DNA of 64,000 bases from DSWT01 sp036845725. GTDB taxonomy: Bacteria; Chloroflexota; Anaerolineae; B4-G1; SLSP01. A program made the translations under genes and the position numbers. This document shows, in pieces, positions 35,500-43,968 of this stretch. Under the pieces are notes generated by a model. That model searched no databases. It worked only from the letters and a program-made list of their open reading frames with translations, and was not told the DNA's origin. The stretch's first letter is position 1. Each line of letters opens with the position of its first letter. The stretch is from the NCBI GenBank assembly GCA_036845725.1, contig DAIUDK010000001.1, positions 70,001 through 134,000 of the forward strand, given 5' to 3'.

Positions 35500-37650
35500 A
35501 TGAACAAAGTAAAAACGTCTGGCTTACAAGTAAAACTTCCGCCCCGTCTGGCGCGCTTGGAAGAACTCGCCTACAACCTGTGGTGGTCGTGGCATCGCGC
35601 GTCACGCGATCTCTTCAAACAACTGGATCGCACGCTGTGGACGACCACCCGCCACAATCCGGTACGCATCCTGCAAGAAATCCCACAGGAGAACCTGGAT
35701 GCCCTGGCTAAGGACCCGATATTCCTGCGCGATTTCGACGCGGTGATGATGGAGATGGACAAAGACACCCACGGCAGCACGCAATGGTACAGCAAAAATC
35801 CCATTGCCTACATGTCGGCGGAATTTGGGCTGCACATCTCATTGCCGATCTACTCCGGAGGCCTCGGCGTGCTCTCCGGTGACCACACCAAAGAGGCCAG
35901 TGACATGGGACTGCCCTTCGTCGCTGTGGGCTTCCTCTACGAGCAAGGCTACTTCCGCCAGCGACTGGATCATAGCGGCTGGCAGGAAGCGATTTATCCA
36001 CCGCTCAACACCAAAGAAGCTGCAATGCGCCCGGCCATGAACGGCAACGGCAACAAACAACTCCTCGCGGTGAAAGTGGGGGACCGCGACATTTACCTTC
36101 AGGTTTGGGAAGTGTTGGTGGGGCGTACCAGGCTCTATCTGATGGATGCCGACATCGACAAAAACGCGCCCTGGGATCGCCAACTCACGGCGCGCCTGTA
36201 CGGCGGCGACCGGGAAATGCGCATCCAGCAAGAGATTATCCTCGGCATCGGCGGCGTGCAGGTTCTGCGCCGCATGGGCATCAACCCGGTGGTGTGGCAC
36301 ATCAATGAGGGCCATTCGGCATTCATGGTGCTCGAACGCATACGCGAGTTCATAGTCAAAGGGATGTCCTTTGAAGAAGCGTGCAAATGCGTGCGCGCCG
36401 GCACGGTTTTTACCACCCACACCCCGGTCCCGGCCGGCCACGACACCTTTGATTTCAACCTCGTCGATAAATACTTCAACCAGTTTTGGCCCCAACTCAA
36501 CCTGAACCGCGAGGAATTTCTCCGTCTGGGCAGCCACAAGATGAACAACGGCGAGGCCTTCAACATGACCAAACTGGCCCTGACGATGGCGGGGCACACC
36601 AATGCCGTCAGCGCGCTGCACGGAGAAGTCTCGCGCAAAATGTGGCACAGTCTCTGGCCCGATAAACCGGTTGACGAGGTTCCCATCGGCCACGTGACCA
36701 ACGGCATCCACGTGCCTTCGTGGACGGGCGAAGCGATGCACGGTCTCTTTCGCCGCTACCTCAGCCCGGATTGGATCGAGCGGCAGGACAATCCGCTCCT
36801 GTGGGCATGCGTCGAGGAGATCCCCGACGAACGGCTCTGGAATGCACATATCTTACTGAAGCGCAAGATGTTCGCAACGATGCGGGAGCGCGCGCGCGAG
36901 GCCCGTATGCAGCAGGCCACACCTCCCGACCAACTGCTCGGTTCCGGCATCTTCCTCGATCCCGACGCGCTGGTGATCGGGTTCGCCCGGCGCTTTGCCA
37001 CGTACAAGCGCGCCAACCTCATTTTCCGCGATCTGGAACGGCTGAAGAGGCTCGTCCACAACCGTTATCGTCCCCTCCAAATTGTGTTCGCCGGTAAGGC
37101 GCACCCCGCCGACGATCCTGGCAAGCTGCTGCTGCAACAAATCTACAACATCGCGCGCAGCCCGGAGTTCGGCGGGCGCATCGCTTTTGTAGAGGACTAC
37201 GACATGCACGTGTCCCGCTACATGATCCAGGGCGTCGACGTGTGGCTGAACACACCGCTCAAACCGATGGAAGCCAGCGGCACGAGCGGGATGAAAGCCG
37301 CTCTCAACGGCATCCTGAACTTGAGCATCCTTGATGGCTGGTGGGCCGAGGCCTACAACGGGCGCAACGGATGGGCCATCGATGCCGGGCAAGAATACGA
37401 CGATCCAAACCTGCAGGATGACGCCGACGCCGACGCGCTGTACCGGGTTCTGGAAGAGCAAGTCGTCCCTCTGTTCTACAAACGCGACCGCGATGACATC
37501 CCGCGCGGTTGGGTCACAATGATGAAGGAAGCCATTCGCACCATCGGCTCGCATTTTTCCACGCGGCGTATGGTGCAGGAATATCTGGAGGAATACTACA
37601 TCCCGGCACTGCAGGACCTCACAGCGCTCAACGGCAACGTCACGCCGTAG
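35500..37650 (+). CDS. glgP: Alpha-glucan (glycogen/maltodextrin) phosphorylase, GT35
   Basis: This 716-residue PLP enzyme releases glucose-1-phosphate from alpha-1,4-glucans. The ATG at 35500 follows AGGAAAGGAAA and begins the family domain LARLEELAYNLWWSWH. Diagnostic stretches are AYMSAEFGLH, GGLGVLSGDH, HINEGHSAFMVLERI, TTHTPVPAGHD and the PLP-lysine segment EASGTSGMKAALNG (Lys599). It belongs to the shorter TIGR02094-like group rather than the about 820-residue E. coli type. A strong terminator follows. Confidence 0.95.
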   Translation: MNKVKTSGLQVKLPPRLARLEELAYNLWWSWHRASRDLFKQLDRTLWTTTRHNPVRILQEIPQENLDALAKDPIFLRDFDAVMMEMDKDTHGSTQWYSKNPIAYMSAEFGLHISLPIYSGGLGVLSGDHTKEASDMGLPFVAVGFLYEQGYFRQRLDHSGWQEAIYPPLNTKEAAMRPAMNGNGNKQLLAVKVGDRDIYLQVWEVLVGRTRLYLMDADIDKNAPWDRQLTARLYGGDREMRIQQEIILGIGGVQVLRRMGINPVVWHINEGHSAFMVLERIREFIVKGMSFEEACKCVRAGTVFTTHTPVPAGHDTFDFNLVDKYFNQFWPQLNLNREEFLRLGSHKMNNGEAFNMTKLALTMAGHTNAVSALHGEVSRKMWHSLWPDKPVDEVPIGHVTNGIHVPSWTGEAMHGLFRRYLSPDWIERQDNPLLWACVEEIPDERLWNAHILLKRKMFATMRERAREARMQQATPPDQLLGSGIFLDPDALVIGFARRFATYKRANLIFRDLERLKRLVHNRYRPLQIVFAGKAHPADDPGKLLLQQIYNIARSPEFGGRIAFVEDYDMHVSRYMIQGVDVWLNTPLKPMEASGTSGMKAALNGILNLSILDGWWAEAYNGRNGWAIDAGQEYDDPNLQDDADADALYRVLEEQVVPLFYKRDRDDIPRGWVTMMKEAIRTIGSHFSTRRMVQEYLEEYYIPALQDLTALNGNVTP

Positions 37651-37670
37651 GCGTTCAAGGGAAAAGCAAA

Positions 37671-37702
37671 ACGGCCAGCGGACAAACCGCTGGCCGTTTT
37701 TT
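37671..37702 (+). terminator. Terminator between convergent genes
   Basis: An 11-base stem (ACGGCCAGCGG with its complement, ACAAA loop) is followed by six T residues on the plus strand. Four T residues lie on the minus side, so it may serve both the phosphorylase and the convergent zincin gene. Confidence 0.9.
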
Positions 37703-37716
37703 GTTTGGCAGTGATG

Positions 37717-38091
37717 CTAATACGCGCCTATATCCTTGAGACGCTCGTCGCTGATCCCGAAATGATGCGCGATCTCATGGCGCAAGACGTGGTGAATCGT
37801 CTCACGAATCTCGCGCGGCGTGCGGCTGTGCAATTCGATGGGGCGGCGGTAGATGGAAATTTTATCCGGCAGAACCAGGCCATAGTGATGCGTGCGCTGC
37901 GTCTGCGGGACGCCGTGATAGAAACCGAGCAATCCCGCCGGGTTGTGTTGGTCGGCCAGGCGCAACGTCTCACGGTCGGGCCAGTCTTCCACCACCACCT
38001 CGACGTTCTCCAGGTGGGCGCGAAAGGCATCAGGGAGCGCGTCCAGCGCCTCCACGACCCAGACTTCGAAAAGCTCACGATCCATCAGCAC
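37717..38091 (-). CDS. Zincin-like metallopeptidase family protein
   Basis: A protein of about 124 residues with the minimal-zincin signature HHVLRHEIAHHFGISDERL (HExxH plus a downstream Asp). It lacks signal or membrane segments, so it is cytoplasmic. Its start (GTG 38091, or ATG 38085) overlaps the end of the acetyltransferase gene by about 10-17 bases in another frame, implying translational coupling. The physiological substrate of the family is not established. Confidence 0.88.
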   Translation of the reverse strand: MLMDRELFEVWVVEALDALPDAFRAHLENVEVVVEDWPDRETLRLADQHNPAGLLGFYHGVPQTQRTHHYGLVLPDKISIYRRPIELHSRTPREIRETIHHVLRHEIAHHFGISDERLKDIGAY

Positions 38092-39055
38092 CCATCTCGG
38101 AAAAGGGTTTGCGATAGCGGGGAAATTCTTTCAACATCCTGAAGCCCACGCTGTAATAAAGGTCTTTGGCGCGGGTACGGAATTCGGCGACGGTGCTCAG
38201 CCGGACCGTGGTCGCGCCGCGTTCCCGCACCAGGTGGAGCGCGCGCGACAGCAGAGCGCGTGCCAGGCCGCGCCGACGCCACGCCGGACGCACACTGACC
38301 TCGAAGATGTCGGCGACGTCGCCTTTCTGGATCGGGATGACCTGCCCGGCAATTTGATCCCCATCCCAGGCCACTTGCCAAAGCGTGGGATCGTGCCGCG
38401 GCTCTTGCAACTCGGCCAGATACTCGTCGGGGTCCACGTCTTCGTTGAACCGGCCATCGTCGTATTCCTGCCGGTAGGCCTCGCGTACACTGGCGACGAT
38501 GAGCGGATAATGCTCCGGCAGGACCGGCCGCACTTCGAGTCCGGCAGGCATAGGATGGAGCGGTGGGATGTCTGCTGCCAGCCGCATTTCCAGCACCGTG
38601 TATCCCGCGCTGTAGCCCGCGTGCTCCAACAGCGCGGTCGCATCGATTTCGGTGCTGCTGGCGTTGGCGGCGAACTCGGCCTTCTCGCCCGGATGTTCCT
38701 CAGCGACCAGACGGCGGCTGAGGTCTTCGGCCCAGCCAAGCAGCGCCATCCCCACGCCCTGCCCGCGCCATTCCGGCAGGACCCAGCCCTGGTTGAGGTA
38801 CACCCACGTCCCGTCAGCTTCAGGCCAGCACTCGATCTGGCCGTAGCCCACCACCTGATCCCCGATCTCCGCCACCTGCCAATCATCCTGTTGGCCGGCC
38901 TCTACGGCTTCGGTCAGGGCCTCGCGCAGGTCTTCCAGACTTGGGAAGTCCTCGAAGGGCGAAGTCGGCTCAATCCCATCGCGAGTCGCGCGCCCCACAT
39001 GAACAGCATACAGCGCCTCGGCATCTTCCGCACCACGAATTTGACGAAGTTTCAT
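38075..39055 (-). CDS. Tandem GNAT-domain N-acetyltransferase
   Basis: This 326-residue protein is made of two GNAT domains, as in MshD-like enzymes. Acetyl-CoA loops are visible in the first (VLPEWRGQGVGMALLGWAE, about residue 95) and second (VRPAWRRRGLARALLSRAL, about 260). GAGGAGG precedes the ATG. The substrate is unknown; mycothiol synthesis is not supported by neighbours. Confidence 0.88.
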   Translation of the reverse strand: MKLRQIRGAEDAEALYAVHVGRATRDGIEPTSPFEDFPSLEDLREALTEAVEAGQQDDWQVAEIGDQVVGYGQIECWPEADGTWVYLNQGWVLPEWRGQGVGMALLGWAEDLSRRLVAEEHPGEKAEFAANASSTEIDATALLEHAGYSAGYTVLEMRLAADIPPLHPMPAGLEVRPVLPEHYPLIVASVREAYRQEYDDGRFNEDVDPDEYLAELQEPRHDPTLWQVAWDGDQIAGQVIPIQKGDVADIFEVSVRPAWRRRGLARALLSRALHLVRERGATTVRLSTVAEFRTRAKDLYYSVGFRMLKEFPRYRKPFSEMGADGS

Positions 39056-39273
39056 AGATTTCCCTCCTCACTTTGAAATGTCACAGGATGAATTATGAAA
39101 TCTGGCAGTCGCAATAGAAACACATCCATTATTCATAACAATGATTAAAATGCAAACGTGTAAAAGTGGCTTCTTTCCAAGTTGGTGCTATAGTAGAGGT
39201 GTATTTGACTCTTCAGGCATACCCCGTATGCCAAAAAATGCTTTTCAACCATTTCAAAACAAAGGAGATATAT
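39056..39273. other. Divergent intergenic region with perfect inverted repeat
   Basis: No gene is evident. GGCATAC-CCC-GTATGCC (39216-39232) is a perfect seven-base inverted repeat 42 bases upstream of the AIM24 start. It could be an operator or leader hairpin. A TATAGT at 39189-39194 may be the -10 box for the downstream gene, but its -35 is weak. Confidence 0.4.
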
Positions 39274-39954
39274 ATGGTCACGTTCGATGTGCAAACCAAA
39301 GAGCTGCTCCGCATCGTCAAGATAGAGTTGAACAACGATGCCGTGAGAACCGAAGCCGGAGCGATGTACTACATGATCGGCAATATTGCGATGGAAGCGA
39401 AAGCGCCTTCCGCGGGTGGCTTTCTCAAGTCGCTGGTGTCTGCCGAGTCGGTTGTTCGCCCGGTCTATCGCGGGACAGGCCAACTGTTCCTGGAGCCTTC
39501 GTATGGCGATTTCACCATCCTGGAATTGAACGGCGAGGAGTGGATCCTCGACCGGGGCGCGTACTATGCGTCCGAAATGAGCGTCGATGTAGGCGTGGTC
39601 ACCAACAAGGCGTGGTCCGGGATGCTCTCGGGCGAAGGGTTCTTCCAGACCAAGGTGTCCGGTAGGGGAAAAATCGTCATCACGTCGCAGGGGCCGCTGG
39701 AGACCGTTGAGCTGAACAACTCAAAACTGGTAGTGGATGGCACGTTCGCCGTCGCCAGAACCGGCAACATTGAATTTAAGATCGAAAAGGCCACCAAGGG
39801 GCTATTTGGCACAGCGATTTCTGGCGAGGGTCTGGTCAACACGTTCACCGGGACCGGCAAGGTGTTGATCGCGCCCGCGGGCCGCCGCGATGCCTTCTTC
39901 GCCAATCAAATCTCGGCTTTGCAGACGCAAGTGGCCGCGTCCAAAAGCAGCTAA
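39274..39954 (+). CDS. AIM24 family protein
   Basis: A 226-residue beta-rich protein. The ATG at 39274 is set by AAAGGAG seven bases upstream. Typical stretches include GAMYYMIGNIAMEAK, FLEPSYGDFTILELNGEEWILDRGAYYA and GEGLVNTFTGTGKVLIAPAGR near the end. Bacterial members are of unknown function; the yeast namesake is mitochondrial. No signal peptide is present. It is monocistronic with a terminator behind it. Confidence 0.9.
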   Translation: MVTFDVQTKELLRIVKIELNNDAVRTEAGAMYYMIGNIAMEAKAPSAGGFLKSLVSAESVVRPVYRGTGQLFLEPSYGDFTILELNGEEWILDRGAYYASEMSVDVGVVTNKAWSGMLSGEGFFQTKVSGRGKIVITSQGPLETVELNNSKLVVDGTFAVARTGNIEFKIEKATKGLFGTAISGEGLVNTFTGTGKVLIAPAGRRDAFFANQISALQTQVAASKSS

Positions 39955-39976
39955 CGCGCGTTCGTTGTGACAAAAG

Positions 39977-40010
39977 AAACCGGCGAGGTGTTCGTATCTC
40001 GCCGGTTTTT
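39977..40010 (+). terminator. Bidirectional terminator between AIM24 gene and deoC
   Basis: AAACCGGCGAG and CTCGCCGGTTT form an 11-base stem ending in TTTTT on the plus strand and in a matching T-rich tail on the minus strand. Confidence 0.85.
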
Positions 40011-40024
40011 CGTTGAAGCTGTAC

Positions 40025-40750
40025 TCAATAGCTCGAGGACGTGCCTTTATCCGCGATCTGGATCGGCTCCAGTCCCAATCGCGCACGGCACTCGTCCAGG
40101 ATTTTCGCCGTCGCCGACGCGCCCACGCGGGTGACACCGAGCGCGCGCACTTCAAGCAACTGGTCGAAGGTACGCACGCCGCCCGCGGCCTTTACCTGCA
40201 CGTGCGCGGGGGAATGGGCGCGCATCAGCTTGAGGTCGTCGAGCGTCGCGCCACCGGTCCCATAGCCGGTCGAGGTCTTCACCCAGTCCGCGCCCACCTC
40301 AGCACAGATTTCGCACAGCTTAATCTTGTGCTCGTCCTTGAGATAGCAGTTTTCGAAGATCACCTTCACCTTCTGGCCTGCCGCGTGTGTCACGTCCACC
40401 ACGACTTTGATCTCGTTGCGCACGTAGTTCCAATCACCGCTGAGCACTTTGCTGATGTTGACGACCACATCCAACTCTTGCCCGCCGTCCGCTAACGCCT
40501 GTTCCGCCTCGGCGACCTTGATTGCCGTGGTGTGCCCGCCGTGCGGGAACCCAATGGTTGCGCTCGCTTTGATCGTGGAACCGTGGAGCAGTTGCGCGCA
40601 GCGCTTGAGATAGTACGGCATAATGCAAATGCTCGCCGTATCGTAAGCCAGCCCGACCAGGATGCCCTTTTCCAGCGTCGCCACGTCCATGGTGGGACTC
40701 AACAACGAGTGATCAATCATTTTAGCGATGTCTGAGTATGTGTAATCCAT
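40025..40750 (-). CDS. deoC: Deoxyribose-phosphate aldolase
   Basis: This 241-residue class I aldolase cleaves 2-deoxyribose-5-phosphate to glyceraldehyde-3-phosphate and acetaldehyde in deoxynucleoside salvage. The start MDYTYSDIAKMIDHSLL follows GGAGG by seven bases. Active-site stretches are ELDVVVN (Asp), DWVKTSTGYG (Schiff-base Lys) and VQVKAAGGVRT (second Lys). It is a single gene with its own promoter. Confidence 0.96.
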   Translation of the reverse strand: MDYTYSDIAKMIDHSLLSPTMDVATLEKGILVGLAYDTASICIMPYYLKRCAQLLHGSTIKASATIGFPHGGHTTAIKVAEAEQALADGGQELDVVVNISKVLSGDWNYVRNEIKVVVDVTHAAGQKVKVIFENCYLKDEHKIKLCEICAEVGADWVKTSTGYGTGGATLDDLKLMRAHSPAHVQVKAAGGVRTFDQLLEVRALGVTRVGASATAKILDECRARLGLEPIQIADKGTSSSY

Positions 40751-40816
40751 TGCAGTCCTCCTCAAGAAAATAGTTGCTCTTTACCGGTTACTTTGAGTGA
40801 TGCGCGAGTATGGTCT

Positions 40817-40844
40817 ACTATACCCCCAAGTGGCAGAGATACAA
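40817..40844 (-). promoter_or_regulatory. deoC promoter with flanking inverted repeat
   Basis: TTGTAT (40839-40844) and TATAGT (40817-40822) are 16 bases apart on the minus strand. GGTCTAC (40813-40819) and GTAGACC (40856-40862) bracket the promoter as a possible operator. Confidence 0.55.
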
Positions 40845-40862
40845 ATTGACACGTTGTAGACC

Positions 40863-40890
40863 TTGCCAGGAACAAGCGGTGGCTTATAAT
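40863..40890 (+). promoter_or_regulatory. lspA promoter
   Basis: TTGCCA (40863-40868) and a perfect TATAAT (40885-40890) are 16 bases apart, giving a leader of about 90 bases. The leader contains GCAAAGC and small hairpins (AAGGC/GCCTT) but matches no riboswitch that I can name. Confidence 0.7.
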
Positions 40891-40989
40891 TAACGCTCAA
40901 GCCCGCGAGTGCAAAGCGAGCATACTGACGAAAGGAGCCACCGGTAAGGCAACCGTCGCCTTCCCAAGAATGGATCAAACGATAAAGCT

Positions 40990-41517
40990 ATGAAAACCAA
41001 TCGCAAAATCCTGTTAATCCTCATCATCCTCTGTGTATGCGTGGCCTGCGACCAGGCGACGAAAGCCATCGCCAAACAGCATCTTGCCGGCGCGCCGACC
41101 ATTTACGCCCTCGGCGGAACGGTGATGCTACATTATTCGGAGAACGTCGGGGCGTTCCTCAGCCTCGGCGCGAACTTGCCGGAGACGGCACGGGTCTGGA
41201 TTTTCATCGTCTTCAACAGTCTGGTACTCACAGGGACGTGCATCTTCACCTTGACGATGCGGACGTTCAGTGTGTGGGACGTCACCGGTGGAGCGTTGAT
41301 TGTGAGCGGCGGATTCAGCAATCTGATCGACCGCTTGTTTCACAATGGCGCAGTCGTGGATTTTCTCAATGTCGGCATCGGCAAAGTGCGCACGGGCATC
41401 TTCAACCTCGCGGACGTGGCGATTATGGTCGGCATCGGACTGCTGCTCATCGAAGCGTGGCGGCGCGAGGACACTCACAACATCAGCATTGCATCCCCAA
41501 ACGAGAACAAACGATAG
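40990..41517 (+). CDS. lspA: Lipoprotein signal peptidase (signal peptidase II)
   Basis: This 175-residue membrane aspartyl protease cleaves prolipoprotein signal peptides at the lipobox Cys. Four membrane segments are visible, and the catalytic aspartates lie in GGFSNLIDR (Asp114) and FNLADVAI (Asp142); NVGAF is also present. Its last 43 bases overlap the 3' end of queA on the other strand. The two lipoproteins at 61-63 kb are likely substrates. Confidence 0.96.
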   Translation: MKTNRKILLILIILCVCVACDQATKAIAKQHLAGAPTIYALGGTVMLHYSENVGAFLSLGANLPETARVWIFIVFNSLVLTGTCIFTLTMRTFSVWDVTGGALIVSGGFSNLIDRLFHNGAVVDFLNVGIGKVRTGIFNLADVAIMVGIGLLLIEAWRREDTHNISIASPNENKR

Positions 41518-42548
41518 CGCTGCGCAATGGCCTCGGTGTAGGCGCGGCGGATGTTGTCCTCGCCCGCGAAGGCCATCACCAACGCCAGGAGTGTACTCTT
41601 GGGCAGGTGGAAGTTGGTAATCATCACATCGACGACGCGGAAGTTGAAGCCGGGCGTGATGTAGAGGTCGGTGAAGCCTTCGAAGGGCGCGAGCGGACGC
41701 CAGGGACACACGCCGCCGGGAGCGTCGTCGGGCATTTGCAGCAGGCCGCGCCGGGCCGCCGTCTCCAACACGCGCACGCTCGTCGTCCCCACGGCGATGA
41801 CGCGCCCGCCCATCACCTTCGCGCGGTTGATCTGCTCGGCGACGGGCAAACTGAGGCTGCCCCACTCGGTGTGAATGCGGTGCTCCTCAATCACGTCCTC
41901 GCTGATCGGGCGGAAGGTATCTAGCCCCACATGCAGCGTGACAAAGGCGAATCCCACGCCCCGGTCGCGCAACGACAGCAGCAACTCCGGCGTGAAGTGC
42001 AGCCCGGCCGTAGGGGCCGCCGCGCTGCCCAACGTGTGCGAGTAGACGGTCTGGTAACGTTCCGGATCGCGCAGCGGTTCGTGGATGTAAGGCGGCAGTG
42101 GCATCACGCCGAGTCCATCGAAGTACATCTCCACCGGCTCGGAGAATCTCAGCGTGCGCTCACCTCTTTCCCCCACCTCGATCACCTCTGCTGTCAGCGT
42201 CGAAGGCGTGCCATCCTGATCGAGCCGCACCCGCGTCCCCACGTGCGTGCGCGCGCCCCCCACCAGACAACGCCATTCCACGTCGTGCAGCTTGCGCAGC
42301 AGCAGCACTTCGACTTTGCCACCGCCGGGTTCCTTGTGGCCGAACAGCCGCGCCGGGATGACGCGGCTCTCGTTGGCGACAAGCACATCGCCCGGTCGCA
42401 GATAGTCACCAATGTCGCGGAAAATGCGATGCTCCAACCGCCCATCGTTGCGGTGCAGCACCAGCAGCCGCGAGCTATCCCGTGGCTCCACTGGCGTCTG
42501 CGCGATCAGGTCTTCAGGTAATGTGTAATCCAGGTCCGTCGTTTCCAT
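41475..42548 (-). CDS. queA: S-adenosylmethionine:tRNA ribosyltransferase-isomerase
   Basis: This 357-residue enzyme adds the cyclopentenediol precursor from SAM to 7-aminomethyl-7-deazaguanine in tRNA during queuosine synthesis. The start METTDLDYTLPEDLIAQTP is four bases after the GH1 stop. Family stretches are RDSSRLLVL, ANESRVIPARL, PTAGLHFTPELL, TLHVGLDTFRP, HTEW and NFHLPKSTLLALV. The end (FSFGDAMLML) overlaps lspA tail-to-tail. Confidence 0.96.
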   Translation of the reverse strand: METTDLDYTLPEDLIAQTPVEPRDSSRLLVLHRNDGRLEHRIFRDIGDYLRPGDVLVANESRVIPARLFGHKEPGGGKVEVLLLRKLHDVEWRCLVGGARTHVGTRVRLDQDGTPSTLTAEVIEVGERGERTLRFSEPVEMYFDGLGVMPLPPYIHEPLRDPERYQTVYSHTLGSAAAPTAGLHFTPELLLSLRDRGVGFAFVTLHVGLDTFRPISEDVIEEHRIHTEWGSLSLPVAEQINRAKVMGGRVIAVGTTSVRVLETAARRGLLQMPDDAPGGVCPWRPLAPFEGFTDLYITPGFNFRVVDVMITNFHLPKSTLLALVMAFAGEDNIRRAYTEAIAQRYRLFSFGDAMLML

Positions 42549-42552
42549 CTCA

Positions 42553-43878
42553 TCATCCCGGCAGCAAGACCTTGCGCAGTCCCGGCGCGTAGGCGTCGAG
42601 GAGTTCCGGCGTGATCGCGTCGCCTTGCGCAATCGCCGCATACAAGTCAGCGCTGGGACGTGGCGTGCGGGCCTGCGTCTGCGGATCGAGTTCGACCAGG
42701 CCGAAAGGCAGCGTCCAGCCTTCCGCCCATTCGAAGTTGTCGGTCAGCGTCCAATGGTAATAGCCCTGCACAGGGACGTTGTCCTGCAACGCGCGCCACA
42801 GTTCACGCAGGTGCAGCAGCAGCGCGCGCGGACGCTGATCGTCGTCCGCGTCGGGGATGCCGTTTTCGGTCACGTAAATGGGAATGTTCATCCGCGCGAG
42901 CTGTTTGAGCGCCCGGAACATCCCCTGCGAGTACAATTCGCCGTAGTCACCATCGAGCGGCTCGGCTTTGGGATCGTGCGACGTCTGTGCGTAAAAGTCC
43001 GCCTTTGCCGCCCGGTCGAACTTCACCAGATCGCGGGTGTAGTAGTTGAGGCCGATCCAGTCGAGCGTGCGGCGCAGCGTCACCGCCGGGCCGAAGCCTG
43101 CGGGCGGCAGCCACCAGCCATTCCACACTGCCTTCAACGTCGTCTGGTTGAAACCCAGGTCGCGCACCCACGCCGCCAGCCGGTCGAGCAGATTGCGCGG
43201 GCGGGCGGGATCGAAGAAGCGCAGGTTATGCGCCAGTCCTACCTGCGCGTTCTCCTGGACGTTGTGGATGCGCCGGTACGCCGCCGCGTGCGCTTGCAAC
43301 ATCGCCCGGATCACGGCGAAGGCCATGCGGCTGTCCTGCTTCCCCGGCGGGAACACGCCCTCCATGTAGCCCATATAGGCGTAGACATTCGGTTCGTTGA
43401 TCGTACACCAGAGATTGGTGAACTCGCCCAACGCGCGCACCACCTGCTCGACGTAGCGCGTGAAGTACTGGATGATATTCACGTTCAGCCAGCCGCCCTC
43501 GTCCGCCAACCACATGGGATCGGAGAAATGGTGGAGCGTCACCATCGGCTCGATGCCGCGCTCGCGCAGTCCCTTAAGCATTTCGCGGTAGCGGTCGAGC
43601 GCCGCCGTGTCGATGCGGCCCGGCGCGACTTCGATGCGACTCCACTCGACGGAGAGGCGCATCGCGTTCAGCCCCATCGCGGCGGCGCGGTCGAAATCCA
43701 CTTCTGGATGCTGCCACGCGTCGCAGGCCAGGCCGGATTTACCCTCCTGCTTGATGCGCCCAGGTTGTTGTTCCCACGCCCACCATTGATTATTCGTGTT
43801 ATTGCCCTCGATCTGGTGCGCCGCCGTCGCCACGCCCCAACGAAAATTCGGCGGAAAATGAAAAGTCGCGTCTGGCAT
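42553..43878 (-). CDS. Family 1 glycoside hydrolase (beta-glucosidase-like)
   Basis: This 441-residue cytoplasmic retaining glycosidase starts at an ATG preceded by GGAGGAG. The GH1 start FRWGVATAAHQIEG, acid/base NEPN (Glu162) and nucleophile VTENG (Glu338) are present, as are LSVEWSRIE and HWTLTDNFEWAEGW. There is no signal peptide, so it acts on imported di- or oligosaccharides. It couples to queA across a four-base gap. Confidence 0.94.
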   Translation of the reverse strand: MPDATFHFPPNFRWGVATAAHQIEGNNTNNQWWAWEQQPGRIKQEGKSGLACDAWQHPEVDFDRAAAMGLNAMRLSVEWSRIEVAPGRIDTAALDRYREMLKGLRERGIEPMVTLHHFSDPMWLADEGGWLNVNIIQYFTRYVEQVVRALGEFTNLWCTINEPNVYAYMGYMEGVFPPGKQDSRMAFAVIRAMLQAHAAAYRRIHNVQENAQVGLAHNLRFFDPARPRNLLDRLAAWVRDLGFNQTTLKAVWNGWWLPPAGFGPAVTLRRTLDWIGLNYYTRDLVKFDRAAKADFYAQTSHDPKAEPLDGDYGELYSQGMFRALKQLARMNIPIYVTENGIPDADDDQRPRALLLHLRELWRALQDNVPVQGYYHWTLTDNFEWAEGWTLPFGLVELDPQTQARTPRPSADLYAAIAQGDAITPELLDAYAPGLRKVLLPG

Positions 43879-43898
43879 CAATCTCCTCCTAAAAACAA

Positions 43899-43956
43899 AC
43901 CGCGAATCTCGCTAATCTACGCGAATTAAATAGAGAAAATTCGCGCAATTCGCGGT
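43899..43956. repeat. Nested inverted repeat rich in CGCGAAT
   Basis: ACCGCGAAT/ATTCGCGGT (outer arms) and CGCGAATT/AATTCGCG (inner arms) form a 58-base foldback between the large membrane protein stop and the GH1 start. I see no T tract. It may be a small interspersed repeat. Confidence 0.6.
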
Positions 43957-43968
43957 CAAAATCAGCAT

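Noticed and set aside
40891..40989. lspA leader considered as a cyclic-di-GMP riboswitch because of GCAAAGC and GAAA
   Set aside because: The conserved blocks are in the wrong order and the required paired stems cannot be drawn.
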